A stretch of DNA of 64,000 bases from Portunus trituberculatus (taxonomy: Eukaryota > Arthropoda > Malacostraca > Decapoda > Portunidae), in contig NC_059268.1 of assembly GCF_017591435.1 (NCBI RefSeq), forward strand, positions 15,836,684 to 15,900,683. Reading direction: 5' to 3'. Below, piece by piece: positions 53,871 through 64,000 of the stretch (the stretch's first letter is position 1; every line of letters starts with the position of its first letter). The notes below the pieces were generated by a model, which was given only the letters and a program-made list of their open reading frames with translations, had not been told where the DNA came from and did no database searches. Both the position numbers and the translations under genes were made by a program.

Positions 53871-53940
53871 TGTTGTTGTTGTTGTTGTTATAGTAGTAGT
53901 AGTAGTTGTAGGAGGAGGAGGAGGAGGAGGAGGAGTAGTA
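53819..53940. repeat. compound (TAG)n-(TTG)n-(TAG)n-(GGA)n-(TAG)n
   Basis: Five successive trinucleotide blocks without spacers. Confidence 0.93.
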
Positions 53941-54409
53941 GTCTTAACTATCTCATGCACATACACAATACTGCTTTACTAATGTTCTGCAGCCATATTA
54001 ACACACCTACTCCATTTCCTTGGTTTCTACGTATACGCATATCTAAACCCTCCATAATACTGTATTCAGTTGCATTGTACTTATTATACCAGCTAATACA
54101 CACACAATAGTGCTTTCTTCATGTTATATAGCCATATCTTCACACCAGATAGTACAATTAGCATCCACACACACATCCACCTGCCCACCTCTTACCTCCG
54201 GGCCACACACCAACACCCACACGTCTGCTCCACCCCTGCCGCCTCCCACGTCGCCGGAAAATGGTAGCATCCGTCTGTCTGTCTGTCTGTTCGTGTGTTT
54301 ATCAATCCGTGTGTTCATCCCTCTGTCCGTTTCTACGTATGTACTATTTCCGGCTGGAGGAAGCTGTTACAGGCCAAAAGTTTGTCTTGACGCGGAAGTT
54401 TTACGACGG

Positions 54410-54547
<138 letters not shown>

Positions 54548-54947
54548 TATTTAACTATTCAAATCATACATAGTTAAATTACGAAACTAAATCATATCTA
54601 ATTAAGTATTTTAATGTTATTCAGTCAACATTCTCGTAATCTTTTCCATCACATTTCTGTAAGTTTTTCTCCTTGCTTATTGGCGGTGTTTTCTACTGTA
54701 TCCTCACTATCCTGGCTGTTTCTTCTCCGTCCTCATCTGCAGGTGTTCCCAGTCACGGCCGCAGCCCCATCCTCCAACCCTGCAGCCCGGCTTCTCTCCC
54801 TCTCATGCACGCCTCGGTCCGCCACGCCTCCTCGCGTCCTTACTCGCTTCAATGACCTCGCTCGAGTCCTTGCAATCACCTGCTTTTAATGCTCTTGCTG
54901 CTACGACTACGACTGCTACGACTCATTCAGCTACTACTTCTGCGACT

Positions 54948-55193
<246 letters not shown>

Positions 55194-56446
55194 GCCATGT
55201 GATTATGATACATGTATAAACTTCGATGATATAGGATGAAGCATGATTAAGTATGCGTACATAATTATGATGATTCTAGTCACAGCAGGTGTTTTAATCA
55301 TTACAACACCTGGTCGAACCCACCGCACGGGGGAAGGCCAAGTGGGGACAGGGAAGGGAAGAGGGAAGCTTGAGGTAACGAAAAAGAAGAAAAAGTAAAA
55401 AAGAGACAGCATTTTCCCAGTTCACATGCCCTCAAGGAGCCTGTGATTACTACGTCGTCTTGTGGAACATCACGATTATGAGGTTTTTGTAAGGTGTGTG
55501 AGGTGGGCAGGCGAGGGCTTGTCTGTCCTGTCTTGTGCTAGCCTTCACTGGTTTATTTAGTATGGGGATGAATGTAAATTCCTTTATCACTTGCATCTGT
55601 ACATGTCAATTTCTACATGCATACGGTGAATATTCGCATATTCCCAGTCGTTGAAAGGAATGAATGCACAGTGTCTTTAAACGTCTGAACTTCATAATAT
55701 ACGTAATGAAATCGTTAAAATGATTCAATATCTAGATCATGCTTGAACTTTCACTTTTTTGATACGGTTCAGTGCTTTTATGATGCTGGGCGGCGGCGCA
55801 GCTGTGACCTTGTGGCTGGATAATGAAGAATGTTGGCTCAAGGACAGGCGGTTTCCAATGTCAAAGAAGACAGGCGAGTAATGCGCATGTGTAGTGCTGC
55901 AGTGTGTGACCCTCGTGGGGCACCTTCGTGTAGAGCCAGGATCGTGAAAAGCCAGTCATTTCACGGAGATCTCCTTTTCCCATAGCTTATCTCCAGTCAC
56001 GAGTTTGATAAGGCGAACCGCACGTGCTAGTCATCAGGAATGTTCTCTGGGTACGGTGTTGGAAGGGAGGTGAACGAGAATACTGCCTGCCTGTACACTC
56101 CCTGCTCACTCACTGTACAGTTAATGGTGACTTAGGATGACTGGAGGTAAAAAAAACTTCAGTATACGTAAAATCTTTCATGTTTTATTCCTGTGAGACA
56201 AAGAAGTGAAGTCCCGTTTAAGTTCCGTCAGTTGAGAAGTGGTCGCCACACTACCATATAAATATAATGCGGTGGAGTCGTCCATCACCGTCACCATTAT
56301 CATCACCATCGGCAGCAGTGCAAGAATGAAGACATGACAGCTCTGATACGTGGAAAGTCTCGCTCATCTCCGCGTGATGCGACTCCATTGGAATTCATTT
56401 GATCATCGCTCATGAGAAATATGACTAAGCAACAGTGCCTTGTCAT

Positions 56447-56584
<138 letters not shown>

Positions 56585-57049
56585 CGAAGAAGACCTACAC
56601 ATTCTCAACAGACCACGTGCCTATATTTAACACCACCACCACCACAATGCCACCTTCGAAACCTCCCTTAAGGCGAGCACGCGACCTTGGGTGTAGCCGA
56701 GGTGGCGAGTGGCGACGGAGGGCGGGTCTGCTTTATGGGGAGAGAGGAATGTGCACCTCGCCACTGGTTACCCTCGAAGTCCGCCAACAAGCCACTAGTC
56801 AGCCACCAGGCAGCCCTTTGCCTACCCGTGGAGACCTTGGTAACACCGACCACCTGGCTCTTCCAGCTCGCCTTGAACCCTTCACCTCGTGTGTGTGTTG
56901 CCGGGGGACGCGAGCCGCGCACACCTCTCCTCTCTTCTCCTCTCCTTCAAGTCATCAACCAGCCAGCGTCAGCCAGGTGGAGGAGGAGGAGGAAGCGAGG
57001 GAAAAAAATGTTGCTAACTGAGAGAGGGAGGTGCTCAGGGTCACGACGA

Positions 57050-57067
57050 GGTGTGTGTGTGTCTGTT

Positions 57068-57123
<56 letters not shown>
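57050..57123. repeat. (GT)n
   Basis: Imperfect at the start (GTCTGTTTGTAT), then pure GT. Confidence 0.95.
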
Positions 57124-57128
<5 letters not shown>

Positions 57129-57351
57129 GGCAAAGTTAGAAGTGTTTATCAGCAACACTAGTCGCACACTTTCTTTTCATCGTCATCGTGCATTACTCTA
57201 CGTGCATTTGTGTTGTCTGCGTTCGTTATGTGTTCGTCCACCGGTGTTGTGGTGTTCCAGCGTGGCCAGCAACAAAGAAACCAGAGGAGAAGTTCCAGAT
57301 GACTCAATCCAAGCGAATGGCCCTATCTACATATATGTCTGTATTTTTTCT

Positions 57352-57353
<2 letters not shown>

Positions 57354-57419
<66 letters not shown>
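57354..57419. repeat. (CT)n
   Basis: About 33 CT units. Confidence 0.96.
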
Positions 57420-57423
<4 letters not shown>

Positions 57424-57730
57424 CATTACTTTTTTTCTCACTTTCTCCCTAAATTTGAAGCAGTAATGTGTCTTTCCGTGGCAGATTACCTAAAGTCACG
57501 CTCACATACACATTTCTGCTTGCTCACCTGTTCATGCACTTGTTCCCTCACCTGTTCGCGCACCTGTTTCCTCCAGTCGTCATTCCTCACGTTCTCCGAG
57601 ATTTTATTAACAAGGAACACGTGACTTTATACTTCATAATGTCTATAAACATTTCATTACTCTCCAAGCTTTTCTCACCTGTGACTTTCGTTCTTCCTCA
57701 CCTCTACAGCACTGGTTTTCTCTTTTCCTG

Positions 57731-57757
57731 TTATTATTATTATTATTATTAATATTA

Positions 57758-57800
<43 letters not shown>

Positions 57801-57861
57801 CATTATTTTCTTTTTCTTCCTCCTATTCTTCTTCTTCTTCGTCTTTGTCTTCTTCTTATTC

Positions 57862-57892
<31 letters not shown>

Positions 57893-57968
57893 TCTCTTAT
57901 TTTTCTTGTCAAATTTGAAGGTTTTTAAGTACTATTTTATTGCAAGCTAGTTTTCTTGTTAGCTTGTC

Positions 57969-58007
<39 letters not shown>

Positions 58008-58076
58008 TAGTTATTGTTGTTGTGAAAGGTATCTGGAATATGGCCGACGGAAAATGTTTTAGAGAATATTACGCAA

Positions 58077-58167
<91 letters not shown>
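57731..58167. repeat. (TTA)n, (GTT)n, (CT)n cluster
   Basis: TTA 57731-57800, GTT 57970-58023 and CT 58080-58167. Confidence 0.94.
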
Positions 58168-58169
<2 letters not shown>

Positions 58170-58329
58170 CGATCCTCCTGCCAGCATGGACGAAGGGGGG
58201 AGGGTAGGAGGGAGGGAAGGGGGAAAGGAGCGCCCAATTACAAGTAACCTATTAATTATTTTTTTTTTTTTCTTCAGCGTCTTGCCTCGGAGCGCTGTTG
58301 TCCGCTATTGTTTGGGGCGGCACTGTTAC

Positions 58330-58333
<4 letters not shown>

Positions 58334-58384
<51 letters not shown>

Positions 58385-58512
58385 GATTGTTGTTGTTGTG
58401 GTTGTTATTTTGTCATTTTTTCATACAACCATCACCACCACTATTTCTACTACTACCACTACTATTACTATTGCTACTTCTTCTACTACCACTTCTACTT
58501 CTACTACTACTT

Positions 58513-58594
<82 letters not shown>
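58334..58594. repeat. (GTT)n and (ACT)n
   Basis: GTT 58334-58384 and ACT with TCT/ACC variants 58440-58594. Confidence 0.94.
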
Positions 58595-58599
<5 letters not shown>

Positions 58600-59186
58600 T
58601 CAATATTGATATTTAATAAGTGGACCCGCTTTTTTTCTGCTTTTCTGTTCCCTGTTTTTTTTTTTTTTTTTTACCTGCTGCTGAGAGAGTGTGGTGGGCA
58701 GCGGTGATTGGAGTGTGTTTAGCTAAGGGCGTGTCACTCATAACTCTCCTCTTGCCCTTGTCTCTGTTTTCACTCGTGCTCAGGTGGCTTGTTGCTTGTC
58801 TTCGTTCTCAGCCTTGACTCTTCACAGCATCCCTTCACTCGCTTCCAAACACTGCTGGTGCCTTTACTCCCCATGTGTATTGTATTAATGTTCTTGCTTA
58901 GTCTACTTTTTCCCTCGTGTGTGTTCTCAGTCGGCTTGATCATCACTGGCTTTGTTTGTCGCGATGTGAGGCAATTGATGTGATTTGTTGTGTTGTCTTG
59001 TCTATTCTTGTGTTTTGTTGCCACGTCCGCCTCTGCCGCCTGTTGTCTCGACCACGTGCTTGTCCACCCATGTTCTCCTTGAAGTTAAAGGCATGAGTCA
59101 GGTGTTCTTCTCTTCCTGTGACAATAGTTTTTGCTTTGGGGGTAATTGTATGCTTGTATATTTGTGGTGTTTCCATTACGTTCAGT

Positions 59187-59268
59187 GGTAGCGTGGCCGA
59201 GCGGTCTAAGGCGCTGGTTTAAGGCACCAGTCTCTTCGGAGGCGTGGGTTCGAATCCCACCGCTGCCA
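59187..59268 (+). tRNA. tRNA-Leu (anticodon AAG)
   Basis: A complete 82-base class II tRNA. The acceptor stem GGTAGCG pairs with CGCTGCC (one G-T wobble), followed by discriminator A. The box A sequence TGGCCGAGCGG is intact. Anticodon stem CTGGT/ACCAG is perfect around loop TTAAGGC, with anticodon AAG at 59221-59223. The long variable arm and the perfect T arm GTGGG-TTCGAAT-CCCAC (box B) fit leucine tRNA. No intron is present, and CCA is not encoded. A TTTT terminator lies at 59274-59277. It reads CUU and, after A34-to-I editing, CUC and CUA codons. The intact stems argue for a real gene and not a SINE head. Confidence 0.96.
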
Positions 59269-59273
59269 GATTG

Positions 59274-59277
59274 TTTT
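59274..59277 (+). terminator. RNA polymerase III terminator of tRNA-Leu
   Basis: TTTT begins six bases after the tRNA discriminator base, the usual pol III stop signal. Confidence 0.75.
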
Positions 59278-60324
59278 CGTCAAGGCCGGTGGGCTGTAGA
59301 CACCTGGCGAGGGGAGGGTGAAGCCAGCATGTACTGTGCTGCTGCCTTGGCGTGGCCTTGAAGGTGTGGCCGTCAGATAATACCAGATTAACTTGCCCGT
59401 TATGACCTTTGTCTCAGCAACAGGTTTTAGTCTCGCATGGACGGTACCGTGTAGGCCTGCTGATTTCTCGAAGCTTCTTTCTTTTTCTCATGTTCTTAAG
59501 CAGTTGATTCTTGTCCTGTAGTTTCCTTCCAAGCTTCTCGTCCTTCCTTTGTTTGGGATCATCCTTTCAGGAGCACTTCCTCTTCCTCTTTTCATGAGTT
59601 CGTTTCTCTCCTTTCCGCCTCAAACAGCATCAGACAAATGAGTTCTTGTCACAGAATGATTGATGTTTTACCCGGAAAATTGTGGACCGAGTAATGAGGC
59701 TGCAACAACAAGAGAAAGTGCTTACTCTCCCACTTTGAAAATGCTGCGAGCCAGGATCAAACTCGCAAACACTAGACTACGTACTTAAAACGGTCAGAAG
59801 TTAATTAAGTAACCCAAACATTAGCGTCTTTATATAAATGCATAAACTAATCCATGTTCTTTTCGCTAAGCACCATAACCTTTCCTGTGCTTGTATTCAT
59901 CTGTCATGGAGTCCCTAGGCCGCCTTCAGTGCGTGCCGAGGATCAAGTGTAGGTACGCAGACAGGTGCGGCGGGACTTACCCTGCGTCACGTAATCTTCC
60001 TCTTCCTTTGTATGCCACCCGTTCACCCCGTCTCCTCACATGTAAGAGAGGTAGAAGAGAAAAGAAAGAAAATAGTAAACACAGCACGGAGTTGTGAAGG
60101 AAGTGATAGTAGTGGTAGTGGTTATAGGTAGTAATGGTTGTAGCTGATTGTATTTGTGTTGTGTAATACTTATACAAAAGATCATACAAGTGGAAAGGTC
60201 TGATATTATTGGTCTGAGATTATTGGTGTTTGAAGTAGACTTGAAGAGCAATTTCAGGAAGGAGAAGAAATTGGATGCTAAATATTACGAGTGGAACAAG
60301 AAGGTAGGAACAGGAACAAGATGA

Positions 60325-60329
<5 letters not shown>

Positions 60330-60359
<30 letters not shown>

Positions 60360-60573
60360 GAGGAGGAGGAGGAGGAGGAGGAGGAGGAGGAGGAGAGGAG
60401 AAGTAGGAAGAGGACAATATGAAAGAAAAAACGATAGGTAACAATGAAGATGAGGACAAGGAGGAGGAGGAGGAGGAGGAGGAAGAGGAGGAAAATGATG
60501 CCGTTATGTCCGCGTGGGAGAAAGGCAAGGAGGTGGGAGGAGACCGGTGGCATTGGATGGGTGGGAGAGGAGG

Positions 60574-60667
<94 letters not shown>

Positions 60668-60734
60668 AGAGGAGGGCCAGAGAGAGAGGCAGGGACCCGT
60701 TAGTGAAGGTCTTGTGAGTAAGAGGACATTGTGA

Positions 60735-60802
<68 letters not shown>
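60330..60802. repeat. (GA)n, (GGA)n, (GA)n, (GT)n cluster
   Basis: GA 60330-60355, GGA 60356-60392 and 60461-60490, GA 60580-60666, GT 60739-60802. Confidence 0.95.
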
Positions 60803-60806
<4 letters not shown>

Positions 60807-61227
60807 TGTGTGTAACGTCACTCTTAACATGACTCGCCTCTTCCTGATGTCCTTAGCAGTTTGTAGTAGTGTCTAAAACCCATTCATGTCCTGCTTGGAA
60901 TGTGGTCTTGTCATCCTCTTATCGCCCAGACTCGCACAGACAGACAGGTGGATGAGATAAACAAGCACGTCATTAGACACATGCCAATATGTACACGAAT
61001 ACTCTAGAACTTAACAAGGTGATTTGATTTAGTATTGATTTTCAGTCCTGTCTAGTTTCTTTAAGACCTCTGACTCCTGTAAGTGAAAATGCATAGGCAG
61101 CATAGGAGAGCAGTTAAGTAAGATATGCATGTGAGAGACGTAACAGAAGAAGCAGATGGAGTAAGATCAAGACTAATAAGGAGAGAAAATGAGAGACGAA
61201 ACTGAATAGATCAAGACTTTTATCCGT

Positions 61228-61458
61228 CTTTTGACATTCTTTTTTTTCATTTATTTGTACCATGTGGGCTTTTCACGGGAATTTATGGGCTAAAGGGGAT
61301 ACTTTTTGGGGTACCTCCTATCTCAAACCCACCCGCTAAGATATCGTTGCCCCTAGTGAGGAAGCCCAACCTTCACTCGGACCGTGGACAGGATTCGAAC
61401 CCGTGCGCTTGGAGACCCCTTGGACCCAAAAGCACGCATGGTTCCACTGTACCACGTC
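61228..61458 (-). mobile_element. tRNA-derived SINE (type 2), copy b
   Basis: Second copy of the element at 41432-41661, in the same orientation. Box A is at 61444-61454 and box B at 61391-61401, and the body is nearly colinear (starting ACCATGTGGGC). Having two copies in one window confirms it as an interspersed family. Confidence 0.85.
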
Positions 61459-62042
61459 TTTAAAAAAAACTATCATTTCAAGTGGGCCTTTTTAAATCAT
61501 TTCTTGCCTTTGGTTAGTTTCTCTCCCGCATGAAAAAAAATCACGCTACATATCCAATACCAAGCTTTTAAAATGCATGACTGTTACACGCATTTACGAA
61601 GAGGTAGGAACTTGAATATGAGATTAGAAAACAAAGATAGAAAAGCAATACCACGCAAGGTTTTTGTATAATAGTAGCATGACGGTAATGGTCTGCATGA
61701 TGGAGCACGGGAAGTAAGTCTGGGTACAGTTAGGAATGTAACACTTGCTTGTGGCGATAAAAGGGAGTGAAGTGCACGAGAGATACGCTAAATATAAGAA
61801 GGAGCGTGAGAAGTGTTTCCTTATCTTAACGTAGGAGACAAAGGACATGATAATAGATGATTTACGTAAAGAAAGACAAGTGAGTAGGGAAAAGACTACA
61901 CCTGTTCCATTTTTGGCTCATTTATTACCACAGTTAGTCAGTGGCGTTGATTGTTTTTTTGTCTCTTTCACTTGCAAATTCAGAAACTTCCACCTGGTTT
62001 GTTTTTCTTACTCGTTATGATTTGAGGTTATTTCAAATTGCA

Positions 62043-62253
<211 letters not shown>

Positions 62254-63300
62254 TTCTGCTACTTTCTTTACATCATCATAACCTCATTTCTCTAACCTAA
62301 GGAGCCTGGTCGGTCTTGAGTGAAATTAAGAACATCAGTCAGAGGCTTTAGATGGCCCAGGAAGACCTACTGCTCTGCCACCACCGCGCTGAACACACAG
62401 GTAGTAATAGCGAGGTCGTGCACACTTTACCTGGTGGCTCATAAACCCTCAAAAGGCGCGGAGTTAATCAGGTGACGTTCAGAGGCGCTCGTTCTATAAG
62501 TATTACTCTCTTGTTATTTTTAGCTTCATGTATCTCTACGAAAATGGAGATCTAGGAATATTTGATGATTTTTTTTGTATTTTCTTGTTCAAATGTACAT
62601 GTAAGACCTTATGTTGTGGTTGTCTAGGTTTTTACACGTTATTTTGCTTCTATGCCAAATACTTCTAGGCAAGATTCCTTACCTCTGATATTTATTGTCT
62701 AGTGATGGGAATACAAACTTCAGACACGTTCTTGAATGATATATAAACTTGTTCTCTATTCTTGTGGAGCTTGAAATATAAATACGCTAACGACAGCACG
62801 AATACGGTTTCAATTGTACTTCTATTCAATCTTTTAAGGAGAATGTCTGGAGTCTGGAGTCTGTGTTCCCACCATCATATTGGAGGAAAATCTCAGAGTA
62901 AATAATTGTTGCCTTGATATATAAAGAAAATTATTATATAACTGAAGACGGCCGTGATGTAAGGAGTGCCTCGGGTGTACTTGTTGTTATTAAGTTTTTT
63001 TTATATATAATGGCAATGTTGACTGGCTATCACAAGAGAAAATAAAGAAAATGAATAGATAGAAAGGAAAGTATATAAAAAGGCCTTTCCTATATACACT
63101 ATTTCTTTTTTTTTTTTTTCCCTGCACGAGTACAAAATATCGAAATATACAATAAGAACAATGAAAAAAACATCACTTCCTTGAATTTTCTAGTTCACTA
63201 CCAACAATTTATGTCATGAATTTGGGTCAAGCTTCTGTTTCAATACACAAAGTGACGCTGCAGTTCTCTCGGTCGTTTTATATCCAGTCTTATAATACAA

Positions 63301-63301
<1 letters not shown>

Positions 63302-63374
<73 letters not shown>
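63302..63374. repeat. (GT)n
   Basis: About 36 GT units. Confidence 0.96.
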
Positions 63375-63375
<1 letters not shown>

Positions 63376-63611
63376 GTCAGCTATCTACGATCTATCTATC
63401 AACCCAAAATGACGTGTATTTGTTTATCACCCACCGTTTGTTTACCTTTCTCCGTTCACCTACGTATTTATATAACCATGTATCAATTGATGTAATAGCA
63501 ATGATCACGTCGGGTTTAATCATCGCCCGCTTTGCCTTGTGTTTGCAATGCCATGAGTAACTTGTAGCACAGGAAAGTGATACGTGAAGGTCCTGATCTG
63601 ACTGTATTTGC

Positions 63612-63811
63612 TTATCTCTTCAGTACCAGAACGTGTTTTCATAATCATTCTGGCGATTTTATACAGCTTCAGAAACATATGTTGGGATTAGAATAGTAAA
63701 GTTTCTGGCCATTAATCTTTTGACCTCCATAGACCCTTCAAAATGCAGATATAATCATCTAATCTTACCCTAAAGCTCAAAGTAAAAATGTCTCAGTATT
63801 GAAGGAGTTAA
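63612..63811 (+). mobile_element. TTAA MITE family A, copy 10
   Basis: TTATCTCTTCAGTACCAG to CAGTATTGAAGGAGTTAA. It carries a short deletion in the left arm but keeps GACCTCCATAGACCCTTC. Confidence 0.88.
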
Positions 63812-64000
63812 GAATCGTAGCTTTAAATGAAGACTAACCCTTTCTCGTCAACTACAAAGGCCATACATTTGAAGTTTGCTATTCTATCGATTCAGCGGCT
63901 TAAGAATTGATGCCTTGTTTCGTCACCTGTGAAGTGCCTGGCCGGTGTTACTAAATCCAGCTTAGGTTGAGCTGTCATTCAGTCTTACCTCGTATTGCCT

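Noticed and set aside
59735..59765. Minus-strand GAGTTTGATCCTGGCTC, resembling the start of bacterial 16S rRNA
   Set aside because: The match is 17 bases and the flanks do not continue as rRNA. Either a coincidence or a degenerate tRNA box B.

Overview
The window looks like nuclear DNA from an arthropod, most probably a decapod crustacean (crab or shrimp). Four things point that way: genes split by introns with GT-AG junctions, an extreme load of long simple-sequence repeats dominated by AG/CT, tRNA-derived SINEs and many short TTAA-flanked MITEs, and a metazoan-type protein kinase. The decapod assignment is inference from repeat style. Nothing bacterial, viral or CRISPR-like was seen.

Only one multi-exon protein gene is well supported. 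It is a PIM-family serine/threonine kinase on the + strand, with four recognisable coding exons (17798-18303, 22882-23088, 24639-24807, 28341-28822) and a plausible first coding exon at 13434-13524. A second phase-compatible first exon lies at 17235-17283. The spliced product from the 13434 start would be 484 residues: a low-complexity N-terminal extension with 19 consecutive glutamines, a complete PIM catalytic domain and a Ser/Pro-rich tail. A 3' UTR of about 3.7 kb probably ends just after the AATAAA at 32555.

Layout. 1-13.4 kb: repeat-dense upstream DNA with one tRNA-derived SINE, two MITEs and two hairpin-capable microsatellite clusters. 13.4-32.6 kb: the PIM gene, whose introns are full of CT/GA tracts while the 3' UTR has only short ones. 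32.6-40.1 kb: mostly microsatellite-poor DNA with foldback repeats, two MITEs and a tandem duplication. 40.2-49 kb: a transposon-rich block with a 5'-truncated LINE, a SINE nested in a foldback element, another SINE-like element, two MITEs and two local tandem duplications. 49.4-51 kb: a TTAA-MITE cluster. 51-64 kb: repeat-dense intergenic DNA with an isolated, well-formed tRNA-Leu(AAG) at 59187-59268, another SINE and a last MITE.

I did not find a new multi-gene system. The most useful observations are the PIM gene model (alternative starts, NAGNAG acceptor, long 3' UTR) and the interspersed element families, whose termini can be read directly from repeated copies. Most long open frames in the window are translations of dinucleotide or trinucleotide repeats and are not reported as genes.
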